DNA of 17,975 nt from Pseudomonadota bacterium (GTDB taxonomy: Bacteria > Pseudomonadota > Alphaproteobacteria > UBA8366 > JADFVY01): the NCBI GenBank assembly GCA_030671915.1, contig DAOVHN010000002.1, positions 1 through 17,975 of the forward strand, given 5' to 3'. The notes beneath the pieces were generated by a model. It was not told where the DNA came from and made no database searches. It saw nothing but the letters and a program-made list of their open reading frames with translations. Of the stretch, positions 1 through 7,943 are shown one piece after another (the stretch's first letter is position 1; every line of letters starts with the position of its first letter). A program made the position numbers and the translations under genes.

Positions 1-353
1 CCGACGCGGACGCGCGCCACGCGGGCGTCGGCCAGACAGAGCTCGGCTATGCGTTCGGCCAGGGTTTCGACAAGGTTGATATGGCCGCCTGCGACGATCG
101 CCTTGATGCCGTTGACGATATCCTCGTAGGACAGAACATTCGCGATATCGTCGCTGATCGGCCCGCCGCCCTCGCGGACCTTCAACTCGACATTGATGCA
201 GACCCGCTGCGGCGCCCGCTTTTCGTGATCGTAGATGCCGATGAACACCGGCAGCACCAGGTCGCGGACCCGGACCAGGCGCCAGCGTCCGGCCTCGTCA
301 GTGTCACGCGCCGCAGGCGTAAACTGCGCAACGGCGTTGGGGTTTGCACTCAT
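1..353 (-). CDS. folB: Dihydroneopterin aldolase FolB (partial, C-terminus off window)
   Basis: FolB converts 7,8-dihydroneopterin to 6-hydroxymethyl-dihydropterin and glycolaldehyde in cytosolic folate synthesis. The minus-strand reading frame starts at the ATG at 351-353 and runs off the left edge after 117 codons. The visible protein has the family hallmarks: a beta-strand segment PVFIGIYDHEKRAPQ with the active-site Glu, a downstream INVEL strand, SYEDIVNGI with the conserved Tyr, and LVETLAERIAELCL with the second conserved Glu. The catalytic Lys near residue 120 would lie just beyond the edge. The N-terminus is about 25 residues longer than compact FolB proteins, so a start inside this extension is possible. 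It is divergent from the lipoprotein gene at 594 and has no evident link to the polyketide operon. Confidence 0.9.
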   Translation of the reverse strand, partial: MSANPNAVAQFTPAARDTDEAGRWRLVRVRDLVLPVFIGIYDHEKRAPQRVCINVELKVREGGGPISDDIANVLSYEDIVNGIKAIVAGGHINLVETLAERIAELCLADARVARVRV

Positions 354-593
354 CGACAGCAAGCCTTCATCCAATGTGGATATTGCGGCCGACTATGCCC
401 GAAGCAGGCGGCAACGGCAAGAATTGCGAACCCCCTACAATGTCTTTTTCCAGAGGCGTTTTTGCCTGCGTGTAGCAGTACATACGCCCGGTTGTTGCCG
501 GGAAATCCCTTTCGCTTTGAATTTCCGAGGATCGGGGATAGGCTCACCAAGCGTTACCGCCATAAAACCTCAACTACCAGCAAGAGGACTCAG

Positions 594-995
594 ATGAAAT
601 CAACAGCATTGAAGGTTGTCGTTCTTGTCATCGCGGGCCTGGCGCTCGCTTCCTGCCGCATGGCGCCCCTATATAACGTCGAATCCAAGGCAATGCCTAG
701 TTCGTCCACGGCGACGCTGGAAGATGTGACGGAAGCAATCAAAAGTGCGGCTGTCGGGCTTGGCTGGCAAATCAAGGAACTGGCGCCTGATGAGATCGAG
801 GCAAAGAAAGTTGTACGCAATAAGCATACGGCCATCATAAGCATCACCTACGATACCAAGAAGTTCTCGATCTTTTACAAGGACAGCATCGAGTTGGGAT
901 ACGACCGAAGTGGCAAAGGTCAAATCAAAAACCACTATAACTTGTGGGTTCAGGATCTGGAAGAAGCGATTGTGGCGCATGCCTCGGTGATATGA
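594..995 (+). CDS. Small uncharacterised lipoprotein
   Basis: This 133-residue protein begins with a short basic n-region and a hydrophobic stretch ending in the lipobox LASC, so Cys21 should be lipidated after signal peptidase II cleavage. The start at 594 is chosen over the longer open frame because it gives the signal peptide and has an AAGAGGA ribosome site at 582-588, five bases upstream. The mature part has alternating strands (residues about 80-115: KHTAIISITYD, FSIFYKDSIELGY) and ends in an HYNLWVQDLEEAI helix. This pattern is recalled from small proteobacterial lipoproteins of unknown function. No catalytic residues are recognisable. It converges on the last gene of the polyketide operon, 31 bases away, and is probably unrelated to it. 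Confidence 0.82.
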   Translation: MKSTALKVVVLVIAGLALASCRMAPLYNVESKAMPSSSTATLEDVTEAIKSAAVGLGWQIKELAPDEIEAKKVVRNKHTAIISITYDTKKFSIFYKDSIELGYDRSGKGQIKNHYNLWVQDLEEAIVAHASVI

Positions 996-1013
996 CCGGA
1001 CAGCGGGTGCGGT

Positions 1014-1040
1014 GCGGCGCGCCGTATCACGCCGCGCCGC
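1014..1040. terminator. GC-rich hairpin between convergent gene ends
   Basis: GCGGCGCG at 1014-1021 is the exact reverse complement of CGCGCCGC at 1033-1040, leaving an 11-base loop. The hairpin spans the ketoreductase stop codon at the convergent junction with the lipoprotein gene. There is no T-tract on either side, so it is not a classical intrinsic terminator. It may act as a 3'-end stabiliser or be a chance feature of GC-rich sequence. Confidence 0.3.
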
Positions 1041-1752
1041 CGCTTACCGAGACGATCTGGCCGGTGATATAGTCGGCCCTGTCGGACGCCAGGAACCCGA
1101 CCAGTTCGGCCACGTCCGCCGGCTCGCCGGGGCGTTTCATGGGAACCAGCGCCTCCAGCCGATCCTTCGCTATGGGCACTGAGCCATCGGGCGCGCGGAT
1201 GATGCCGGGCGCCACCGCGTTTACCGTCACCCCCCGGTCGGCATATTCCAGCGCCAGCGCCTTGACCGCGCCATGCAGGCCCGCCTTGGCCGCCGCATAG
1301 TTGACCTGGCCGCGATTGCCGATAATGGCCGAAATCGAACTGATGCAGACAATACGTCCCCAGCGCGTGCGGATCATCGGCAGGATCGCCGGGCGCGCCA
1401 CCCGGTAAAACCCGTTCAACGAGACATCGATCACCCTGTCCCACTGTTCGTCGGCCATGCCGGCCAGCGGCGCGTCGTCGTGAATTCCAGCATTGTGAAC
1501 CAGAACCTGCAGTGCGCCCGCTGACAGTACCGCTTCCATTCCAGTCGCCACCGCCGCCTCGTCACGCAGGTCGAAGCGGATGGTTTCGGCCGTCCCGCCC
1601 GCCCCTTCGATTTCCATGCGCAGGGATTCGAGCGCGTCCGGGTTCGACGATCCATGTAGCACCACATGGCAGCCATCGGCGGCCAACCGGCGCGCGATGG
1701 CCCCGCCGACCCCGCCGCTGGCGCCGGTTACCAGTGCTTTTCTAACGCTCAT
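1027..1752 (-). CDS. fabG: 3-ketoacyl-ACP reductase (FabG-like, APE pathway KR)
   Basis: This 241-residue short-chain dehydrogenase should reduce the 3-ketoacyl-ACP formed in each polyene extension cycle, using NAD(P)H. It has the cofactor motif TGASGGVG at residues 9-16, HNAG at 87-90, and the catalytic set Ser139, Tyr152, Lys156 (YAAAK), with the same Ser-Tyr-Lys spacing as E. coli FabG. The C-terminal ADYITGQIVSVSGG is typical of ketoacyl-ACP reductases. Its ATG overlaps the upstream dehydratase stop in an ATGA (1749-1752), so it is translationally coupled as the last gene of the operon. The role as the ApeQ-like reductase rather than a housekeeping FabG rests on this position beside KS, CLF and dehydratase genes. 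Confidence 0.93.
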   Translation of the reverse strand: MSVRKALVTGASGGVGGAIARRLAADGCHVVLHGSSNPDALESLRMEIEGAGGTAETIRFDLRDEAAVATGMEAVLSAGALQVLVHNAGIHDDAPLAGMADEQWDRVIDVSLNGFYRVARPAILPMIRTRWGRIVCISSISAIIGNRGQVNYAAAKAGLHGAVKALALEYADRGVTVNAVAPGIIRAPDGSVPIAKDRLEALVPMKRPGEPADVAELVGFLASDRADYITGQIVSVSGGAA

Positions 1753-2174
1753 TTGTACATGACGGTAAACCGTCCTTCCGCGACGGCCGCGCCGGACTGC
1801 GGGCCAACTTCAAAGGAGTATACGGCCCCATTACCCTGCGCAAGCAGCAGAGTCGCCCGCACCGCCAGCGTCTCGCCGATCTCGTCCAGGCCTTGCACCG
1901 TGGCCTTCAAATCTTTCACCCCGCCCAGTACCGCCCCGGCACCGGCCGCTCGTTGCCCACTCAACGCCCCGTGAAGGGCGGCGGCCTGGGCCGCATATTC
2001 TACGGCCGCCATCGCCGGCAGCCGCCCGTGACGCCACAAGGGATTGTCCGGATCGCGGTGGTTGTCGGCGGCGCAGAGAATGGATTCTCCATCACAGGAC
2101 AATGCGCGATCGAGCAGAACCATGCCCGGCCCGTGCGGCAACAACTCTTCGATGCGGCGGCGGTCGGCGATCAC
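1749..2174 (-). CDS. Hotdog-fold 3-hydroxyacyl-ACP dehydratase subunit (ApeP-like)
   Basis: This 141-residue FabZ/ApeP-like hotdog protein is expected to take part in dehydration of 3-hydroxyacyl-ACP during polyene growth. The N-terminus has LLPHGPGMVLLDR (residues 11-23), the usual start of the fold, followed by the central-helix motif PAMAAVEYAAQAAALHG from Pro53. Aligned on that Pro and on the AAQ, Glu59 sits at the FabZ catalytic Glu, but the residue 14 positions earlier, where FabZ has its catalytic His, is not His. The subunit therefore probably needs a partner, plausibly the hotdog domain fused to the ligase at 7936-9612. The start is GTG at 2172-2174, overlapping the upstream TGA. The stop overlaps the ketoreductase start. 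Confidence 0.88.
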   Translation of the reverse strand: MIADRRRIEELLPHGPGMVLLDRALSCDGESILCAADNHRDPDNPLWRHGRLPAMAAVEYAAQAAALHGALSGQRAAGAGAVLGGVKDLKATVQGLDEIGETLAVRATLLLAQGNGAVYSFEVGPQSGAAVAEGRFTVMYK

Positions 2175-2974
2175 CGGGCCAGCGTCACGGTCAGCATGGA
2201 CGAGCCGACCGCGCCGACCCTGACGACAGGTGTCTCACCGGGCTCCATCAATGCGATTTGTTCGGCGAGCGGAATGGCCCTGGCGGCGGGGTTGGTATCG
2301 AACACCCCCGACCAGAAATCTCGCAACGGCCGGCTTGGAGCTGTTTCCCCTTCCTCGAGGACGATATCCAGGCTGGCCAGACTGGCGGCCGGCGGTTCCC
2401 CATGCAGCACCAGCGCGGCGCCGAAGGGCACGGGGATGCCGACCTTGACGTCGAGCGGTGGGAGGAACGGCACCTCGTAGGCGCAGAGCATCACCGGAAC
2501 ATCACCGGAAAGCACCTGCATCGCCGCCTTTAGCAGCGCGGCGGCGAAGCTCTCTTCCGCCGCGGTCAGGCTGGTCGCGCCGTGGCGGCTGCCGGTCGCG
2601 ATCGCCCAATAACCGACCGCGGCGTTGTGGACGGAATTATGAAAATCTGTCGGCGACAGGTAATGAGGATTGTCGGCCAGCGTCTCCAGGCTGCGTGTGA
2701 CGATCGGCCCGTCGCCGGTCATGCTGGCGAAGACCCCCGCCATGTCAGTGCCCTCGAGCCCGGCCATGATCCGCGCCTGTTCCGCCACATCCAGCGCCAG
2801 TTTGACACTGGCCGGACAGCGCCGCCGTTCGGCCCCGCTGAGCAGTTCCGGTGCGCGGTAGCGGTATTCGGACGCCTCGAAATCCCGGTCACCGGCGATG
2901 ATGGCCTTGGCGGTCTCCCAATCGGGAACGCCGGCCGCCGAGATGCCGATACCGGAAAGCCAGAGCCGCATCAC
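2171..2974 (-). CDS. Beta-ketoacyl synthase-like chain-length factor (ApeC-like)
   Basis: This protein of about 267 residues matches the short ketosynthase-like family found in APE clusters (Pfam ketoacyl-synt_2 type). The diagnostic stretch is SPTDFHNSVHNAAVGYW followed by the ATSLTAAEESFAAALL region at roughly residues 107-146. There is no active-site Cys in the nucleophile-elbow position and no HGTG or GHT histidine motifs, so it cannot condense by itself. In the characterised APE pathway such a protein pairs with the full ketosynthase as chain-length factor. It lies directly downstream of that ketosynthase. Two starts are possible: GTG at 2972-2974 (overlapping the upstream TGA by two bases) or ATG at 2969-2971 (overlapping by one). 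The protein differs by one Met only. Confidence 0.87.
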   Translation of the reverse strand: MMRLWLSGIGISAAGVPDWETAKAIIAGDRDFEASEYRYRAPELLSGAERRRCPASVKLALDVAEQARIMAGLEGTDMAGVFASMTGDGPIVTRSLETLADNPHYLSPTDFHNSVHNAAVGYWAIATGSRHGATSLTAAEESFAAALLKAAMQVLSGDVPVMLCAYEVPFLPPLDVKVGIPVPFGAALVLHGEPPAASLASLDIVLEEGETAPSRPLRDFWSGVFDTNPAARAIPLAEQIALMEPGETPVVRVGAVGSSMLTVTLAR

Positions 2975-4164
2975 GTGGCTCGCCCGAACAGAAGGCTGCA
3001 GTTATTGCCGCCGAAACCGAAGGAATTGCTGAGCACCCGGTTAACATCGACTTCGCGTGCTTCAGTCAGCACATTGGTCTGGATGTCCGGGTCGCTGCGG
3101 TTCAAGCCCAGATTGCCGGGCATGAATCCCTCGCGGATCGCCAGCACCGCGATCACCGCCTCGACAATCCCGGCCGCACCCAGCGTATGGCCTGTCCAGC
3201 CCTTGGTCGAACTGCAGGGCGTATCGCCGCCGAACAACGACATCACGGCGCGCGCCTCGACCAGGTCGTTCACCTTGCTGCCGGTGCCATGCAGATTGAT
3301 GTAATCGACCTGGCCCGGCTCTATGCCGGCCGCCCTCAACGCGCCCTGCATGGAATTGAAGGCGCCAAGCCCCTCGGGATGCGGCGAGGACATGTGATAA
3401 GCGTCGCTGCTCTCTCCCACCCCTTCCAGCACTGCCAGCGCTTTCCCGGCGCCACGCGGGCGTTCCAGGAGGGCAAACCCGCCAGCCTCTCCGATCGACA
3501 GGCCGGCGCGGTCAACGTCGTTGGGGCGGCAAGCGTCGGGCGCCGTCAGTTCCAGCGAGCGAAATCCGTACAGGGTCAGAAGGCAAAGGCTGTCCACGCC
3601 GCCCACCACCACCGCGTCGCAAATATCATGGTCGATAAGCTGACGTGCGTCCGCGAACGCCTTGGCGCTGGAGGAACAGGCCGTGGATACCGTCATGCAG
3701 GGCCCCTCGATTCCCAGACGGGCGCCAACGAACTCCGTCGTGGCATGGACATCCTGGCTGAAGCGATAGTCGAACCAGTCGGGCAATGCTCCGTTGGTGC
3801 GCTCGGCGAAGGCCCGTTCGCCCTCCTGGATGCCGGACGTCGAGGTGCCCAGCACCAGGCCGACACGGCGCGCGCCGCGCCGCGCCAGGCAATCGCCCAC
3901 CTGGCCGGCGAAATCGTCAGCCAGAAGAGTCATCTCCGCCAACCGGCTGTTGCGGCAATCGTAGCGGGCCAGCGAGCCGGTCACGGGGTTGTCTTCCAGC
4001 CCGTCCACCCGGCCGATATGGGTCTGGAAGTCCGCCCCGGGAAAATCGCAGGGCCGCAGACCCGACGATCCTTCGCGCAGCGCCGCGAGGGTCGCGTCCA
4101 GCCCGGCACCGAGGCAGTTGACGGTGGCAACCGCGGTAATGAAGGGATGGGACTGTACGGTCAT
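2971..4164 (-). CDS. Beta-ketoacyl-ACP synthase (ApeO/FabF-like KS)
   Basis: This 397-residue FabF-type ketosynthase performs decarboxylative Claisen condensation of malonyl-ACP with the growing acyl chain. All catalytic elements are visible: nucleophile Cys163 in VSTACSSSAKAF, His292 in NLHGTGSKVND, Lys321 and His326 in STKGWTGHTLGAAG, and the C-terminal glycine-rich SNSFGFGGNNCSLLF. Length is normal for the family. Its ATG overlaps the exporter stop in an ATGA (4161-4164), and its TGA overlaps the start of the CLF-like gene, which fits equimolar KS-CLF production. It belongs with the aryl-polyene ketosynthases because of context, as the catalytic motifs alone do not separate it from FabF. 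Confidence 0.94.
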   Translation of the reverse strand: MTVQSHPFITAVATVNCLGAGLDATLAALREGSSGLRPCDFPGADFQTHIGRVDGLEDNPVTGSLARYDCRNSRLAEMTLLADDFAGQVGDCLARRGARRVGLVLGTSTSGIQEGERAFAERTNGALPDWFDYRFSQDVHATTEFVGARLGIEGPCMTVSTACSSSAKAFADARQLIDHDICDAVVVGGVDSLCLLTLYGFRSLELTAPDACRPNDVDRAGLSIGEAGGFALLERPRGAGKALAVLEGVGESSDAYHMSSPHPEGLGAFNSMQGALRAAGIEPGQVDYINLHGTGSKVNDLVEARAVMSLFGGDTPCSSTKGWTGHTLGAAGIVEAVIAVLAIREGFMPGNLGLNRSDPDIQTNVLTEAREVDVNRVLSNSFGFGGNNCSLLFGRAT

Positions 4165-6461
4165 TCGGTAAATCTTGCGAAGGCAGCACTGGCGACCAGC
4201 GCCAGGAAGGAACCGGCCGCGACGGTAAGGCCAATGCCATGCAGTATGGGGATAGATGAGAATGCCATTACGAAGAACACGGATGCAGTCGTCAGGTTAC
4301 ATAATATCGTGGCACGGAAGGTAACGGTTCCCTCGTCGCCATGGCGCGAGAAGAACAACCCGTAATCCATTCCCAGCCCCGCGACAAGAATAAGCGACAG
4401 AATATGGAATACGGATATCGGGATACCCAGCGCGGCCAGCAATCCCAGGGTCGCGGTTACCGAGATCAGCACCGGCCCCATAACCCGCGTCACGGCCGCC
4501 ACGCGCCGCAAGCCGCTGTAGAGAACGATCTGCACCACCAGCAGCGAACCCAACAGCCACAGAATGCTGGAATCGAGGAACGACTGAACCAGCCGTTCGG
4601 TTTCATGCTTGAGATCGACAAATTCCGCTCCGGTAATAGCAGCCTCCCCGATCGCGGTGGCCACAATACCGGGATCGCCCAAGCCCGAGAGCATGACAAC
4701 CCCTGTAAAGCCTCCCGGCCGAGGGCTGAGCCATGGTTCGATCAGATCCCCGGCCTCGCTCCCCGCCATCGAATCGAATGTAACGGGCGGCGCGGCGCGC
4801 ATGCGCTCCACGTCGGCCAGGAACGGATCGAAGGCGTCGCTTCTGAAAGCAGTACCCGCAACCGCATCGGCAAGCCGGCGGCGCAGATCGTCGTTTGCAG
4901 GCAACCCCGCCTGCCGGCGGCGCTGCTCGGCGACGCTGGGCAGCAGGTCGGCCGCCATCCGCCACGAGGCGATCCGTTCGCCGGCGCTCAACGACCTTAG
5001 CAACGGGCGCAGCTTTTCCTGCCTTACAAGAACCTCCTCGGTGCTTTCGCCGCGAACCGCGATCAGGTAACGCACATCGGGCGCGCCCAGATCCGACCTG
5101 AGATCGCGGTCCAACGCCACCATATCCCGGGGAATGGGGCTTAGCGCCAGCAGGTCGGTCTCCCATACCGCATCCCAACGAAGGGCCAGAACGACAAGGG
5201 CAGCGAAGGTCAGCAATATCAGGGGAAAGCGCAGCTTCGCCGCAAGCCGGCGCACGCGTTCAACAACACTGTCGGACAGCGGTAAATGCGTGACCGCCGG
5301 GCACAATAGCGGAAACAGGAAACGCCCGGACAAAACGGCCGCGACCAGGCCGGCCGCGACAAACAGGCCGATCTGCGCCAGTCCGGGAAAATCGGCCAGC
5401 ATGAAGGGAACGAACGCGGCGACGGTGGTTATTGCGCTGAGCCTCAGGGTCGGCCAGATCGCCCGCGCGGATTGCGCCGTATCCCCGTCCCGCGCCGCGT
5501 GGGCCAGCACATGCAGCGGATAGTCGATCGCAATTCCCACCAGGCAGGCGCCGAATGCCAGGGTAATCCCATGCACGAAACCAAAGACCGCCTGCACTGC
5601 GGCAAGCCCGGCCAGAACACCGATCCCCATGGGCAGGCCCAGCAAGATCAGCAGCATCGGCCGGCGAAACCCGCCCCAGGCCAGCAGCAGGATCAGCAGG
5701 AAGGAAACGCCTGAAAGAATTCGCACATCCCCCTCGATACGGTCACGGGTGGCCACCGCGAACCCCGGCGGACCGGCGATCAGTAGTTCATGGCTATCCG
5801 CGCCCGGCAGTTGCGCGAACAATTGCTCGACCTCATCCAACAGCGCTGACTGCCGGTCGAGATCGAATTTTTCGGTGCGCGCCCGCGCGACGATGAGGGC
5901 CCGGCCGCCATCGCGCGACACCCAGACACCGCCCTGGCTCGCCGGGCGCGAGGCCGGTGAAAGCGCGGCCAGAATCGCGCGCCCGCGCCCCGTCGGGTCG
6001 GCCGGAAGATAGCGGCGCAGCAACTGGCCGGGCGAGGTAGCGAGCAATGCCAGGCCACGACGCAGCGATTCGGCAATAAAGGAGGGCGAAAATTCTTCAT
6101 CCGGATTCCATCCGGGACCTAGCAAATATCTGTTTTCGAATAAATATTCGAAACCGTCCGGTGTGACGACACCGGCCCCGTTGGCGACCCTGTCGAATGA
6201 TCCCGAGGCGCCGAGAGCGCGGGCGAATTCCAGACTCAACCTTTGCCGCCCCTCCTCGCCGCCACCTTCAATTCCAATCAGGAATGTACCTTGCGCGCTA
6301 CGGTCGGACAGGCGGTCGGTCAGGAAGCGGGTGCGTTCGGATACCTCGTCCGGGAAGATGAAACTGAGATCGGCGCGAAACTCGAGCTGACTTGCAACGA
6401 TCCATCCGATGGCGCCGACAATGGCGAGCGCGACCACTGATCGTCCCGCGCCCGGTTTCAT
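4161..6461 (-). CDS. MMPL/RND-family exporter
   Basis: This 766-residue polytopic inner-membrane protein has two homologous halves. Each half has one N-terminal helix, a large periplasmic loop, and a cluster of helices. Signature Asp-Tyr motifs occur in both halves: GIAIDYPLHV (Asp313) and AGLGMDYGLFF (Asp699), as in proton-driven MMPL/RND transporters. Family members in APE and xanthomonadin loci are thought to move the lipid-linked pigment toward the outer membrane. The open frame extends upstream to 6614, but the start at 6459-6461 is chosen because it overlaps the LolA-like gene stop as ATGA and begins MKPGAGRSVVALAIVGAIG, a proper first helix. The upstream part would be a hydrophilic, His/Arg-rich shadow of the LolA-like gene. 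Confidence 0.92.
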   Translation of the reverse strand: MKPGAGRSVVALAIVGAIGWIVASQLEFRADLSFIFPDEVSERTRFLTDRLSDRSAQGTFLIGIEGGGEEGRQRLSLEFARALGASGSFDRVANGAGVVTPDGFEYLFENRYLLGPGWNPDEEFSPSFIAESLRRGLALLATSPGQLLRRYLPADPTGRGRAILAALSPASRPASQGGVWVSRDGGRALIVARARTEKFDLDRQSALLDEVEQLFAQLPGADSHELLIAGPPGFAVATRDRIEGDVRILSGVSFLLILLLAWGGFRRPMLLILLGLPMGIGVLAGLAAVQAVFGFVHGITLAFGACLVGIAIDYPLHVLAHAARDGDTAQSARAIWPTLRLSAITTVAAFVPFMLADFPGLAQIGLFVAAGLVAAVLSGRFLFPLLCPAVTHLPLSDSVVERVRRLAAKLRFPLILLTFAALVVLALRWDAVWETDLLALSPIPRDMVALDRDLRSDLGAPDVRYLIAVRGESTEEVLVRQEKLRPLLRSLSAGERIASWRMAADLLPSVAEQRRRQAGLPANDDLRRRLADAVAGTAFRSDAFDPFLADVERMRAAPPVTFDSMAGSEAGDLIEPWLSPRPGGFTGVVMLSGLGDPGIVATAIGEAAITGAEFVDLKHETERLVQSFLDSSILWLLGSLLVVQIVLYSGLRRVAAVTRVMGPVLISVTATLGLLAALGIPISVFHILSLILVAGLGMDYGLFFSRHGDEGTVTFRATILCNLTTASVFFVMAFSSIPILHGIGLTVAAGSFLALVASAAFARFTE

Positions 6462-7054
6462 TCGGTTACTTCCGACCCGATGGTCATGATGAGATAGTCG
6501 CCCGTGGTTTCCCACAACTCGATCGTGCGAATCCAGTGGGTTTCGCCGGTCACCCGCATGACCTGCACGCGTTCGGCCAATTCCCGGCCGCTGGGTTTCA
6601 GGCGCAAGGTCCAAGCCGTCGCGTCACCCCATGCCTCGACCGTGAATATCGCGGCCAGCCGCCCCGGCTCACCGTTCAGTAGCGACTGCAGACTGAACAG
6701 CAGGCCGTGCAACAGCGGATCGTCCGTCATGTTGAAACGCATCTCGGTGTTCTGGTCAGGCAGAGAGACGGTCACCCACTCGCCATCCACCACCAGATCT
6801 TCGCGTTGCGGCGACAGAGTGTGTTTCTCGAAACGGCCCGGCGCCCGGAACAAAAGTGTGCCTTGCAGCCGCACGGGCTCGGTCAGCAACACCAGCCGCC
6901 GCTCTTCGCTGAACTCGGCGCGGTGGTCGGGCGCGCCGGTAATGATTTCGGAAAGGCGGTCCGGCGATATCGGCGCCTGCTCGCTCGCCAGGGAGGGAAA
7001 AACGGTAATCAGGAAAAAGAGGAACCCCGAAATCGCAATCGGATTATTTCTCAT
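6458..7054 (-). CDS. LolA-like outer-membrane lipid/lipoprotein carrier
   Basis: This 198-residue periplasmic protein has a signal peptide (FLFFLITVFPSLA followed by SEQA) and a single beta-rich LolA-like domain. Features include AEFSEERRLVLLTEPVRLQGTL, where the strand pattern and the pro-R-G-F segment (RAPGRFEKH) match LolA proteins, and a C-terminal WIRTIELWETTGDYL. LolA relatives in APE loci are presumed to chaperone the lipidated pigment across the periplasm, here with the neighbouring MMPL exporter. The ATG at 7052-7054 is preferred to the one at 7058-7060 because GGA at 7061-7063 is six bases from the former but touches the latter. The gene overlaps the acyltransferase upstream and the exporter downstream (ATGA). 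Confidence 0.86.
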   Translation of the reverse strand: MRNNPIAISGFLFFLITVFPSLASEQAPISPDRLSEIITGAPDHRAEFSEERRLVLLTEPVRLQGTLLFRAPGRFEKHTLSPQREDLVVDGEWVTVSLPDQNTEMRFNMTDDPLLHGLLFSLQSLLNGEPGRLAAIFTVEAWGDATAWTLRLKPSGRELAERVQVMRVTGETHWIRTIELWETTGDYLIMTIGSEVTE

Positions 7055-7943
7055 TACCATTCCAGAATTCGAAAAAGTTGAACCAGTTATAGGGCGCTTC
7101 CTTGCAACGCGCCTCCATCAGCTTGGCGAAATCCGCGACCAGCGTCTGGATTGTATCAGGATTGCTGCGGTAGTCGTCCGGCACGTGCTCGCAGAACTGC
7201 TCGAAATATATATCGTAGCGCCGTTTGCCGCGGTAAATTCCGAAAACGGCGACCACGGGGCATTTCGCGGCGGCGGCAAGCATCATCGGCCCCTTGGGAA
7301 ACACGGCTTCCTGCCCCAGGAAGGGGACGGTAACATATTTTCCTCCCCGGGCGTTGCGGTCGGCCAGGATACCGACAAATCCGCCATCGGAGATGCTTTC
7401 GTAGGCACGAATGACCGAATCGGGTCGGCCCAGCGCAATGATATTTTTTGAATAGGACGGGTTGAGATCATGGACGATCGCGTCCGTGTGCCGCGAAACA
7501 TCGACGTCCATCATCACCTTGAGATCGAGCCATTCGCATCTGCTGGCGAGGCAGCGCAGTACCTCGAAACTGCCGATATGGGCGCCCATCAGAACCCCGC
7601 CCCGCCCGGTGCGATGAACCGCCAATATCGCTTCCTCGCCATGCACGCGGATATCGTACGACGCGAACCGTCCGGTAACGAAATAGGGCCGATCGAGCAG
7701 GGTCGATGCGAAGCAGTGGTAATGCCGGAAAAGATCGGCGACTCCCGGCGCGCGGCCCAGCACGCGACGCAGATAGTCAGCCGAGGCGCGGCGCGCTCGG
7801 ACCGAAAAAGTAAGAAAATACAAGCAGATCGGGAAAACCAGAAGGCGCCCCGCCGAATGCCCCACATGCAGCGCGATCCAGATGACAAACCGGATCAGTC
7901 CGCGGCTGCCTCTCTCTTCCTGTGTTTGCCAGGCTTCACTCAC
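7044..7943 (-). CDS. LpxL/HtrB-like lysophospholipid acyltransferase
   Basis: This 299-residue protein is a membrane-anchored acyltransferase of the LpxL/LpxM (lipid A late acyltransferase) type. An N-terminal hydrophobic helix (about residues 17-45) precedes the catalytic His-x4-Glu motif AHIGSFEVL with His122 and Glu127. GGFVGILADRNARGGKY and VPFLGQEAVFPKGPM downstream match the conserved substrate-pocket blocks. In aryl-polyene loci such enzymes are proposed to transfer the polyene carboxylate from ACP to a lipid or sugar acceptor, anchoring it in the membrane. Translation appears to start at the GTG at 7941-7943, which overlaps the ligase stop by eight bases. The gene overlaps the LolA-like gene at its 3' end. 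Confidence 0.9.
   Translation of the reverse strand: MSEAWQTQEERGSRGLIRFVIWIALHVGHSAGRLLVFPICLYFLTFSVRARRASADYLRRVLGRAPGVADLFRHYHCFASTLLDRPYFVTGRFASYDIRVHGEEAILAVHRTGRGGVLMGAHIGSFEVLRCLASRCEWLDLKVMMDVDVSRHTDAIVHDLNPSYSKNIIALGRPDSVIRAYESISDGGFVGILADRNARGGKYVTVPFLGQEAVFPKGPMMLAAAAKCPVVAVFGIYRGKRRYDIYFEQFCEHVPDDYRSNPDTIQTLVADFAKLMEARCKEAPYNWFNFFEFWNGNEK

Noticed and set aside
487..502. CCCGG-TTGTTG-CCGGG hairpin in the folB-lipoprotein gap
   Set aside because: A five-base stem is common by chance at this GC content and no function is suggested by its position.
81..593. N-terminal extension of the lipoprotein frame
   Set aside because: Most of it is antisense to folB. A ribosome site and signal peptide place the real start at 594.
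3187..4365. Plus-strand open frame of 392 codons
   Set aside because: It is antisense to the ketosynthase gene, which has full catalytic motifs. High GC and codon bias create long mirror frames, and the translation has no recognisable domain.
6462..6614. N-terminal extension of the exporter frame
   Set aside because: It lies inside the LolA-like gene and encodes His/Arg-rich sequence. The ATGA overlap at 6458-6461 marks the start.
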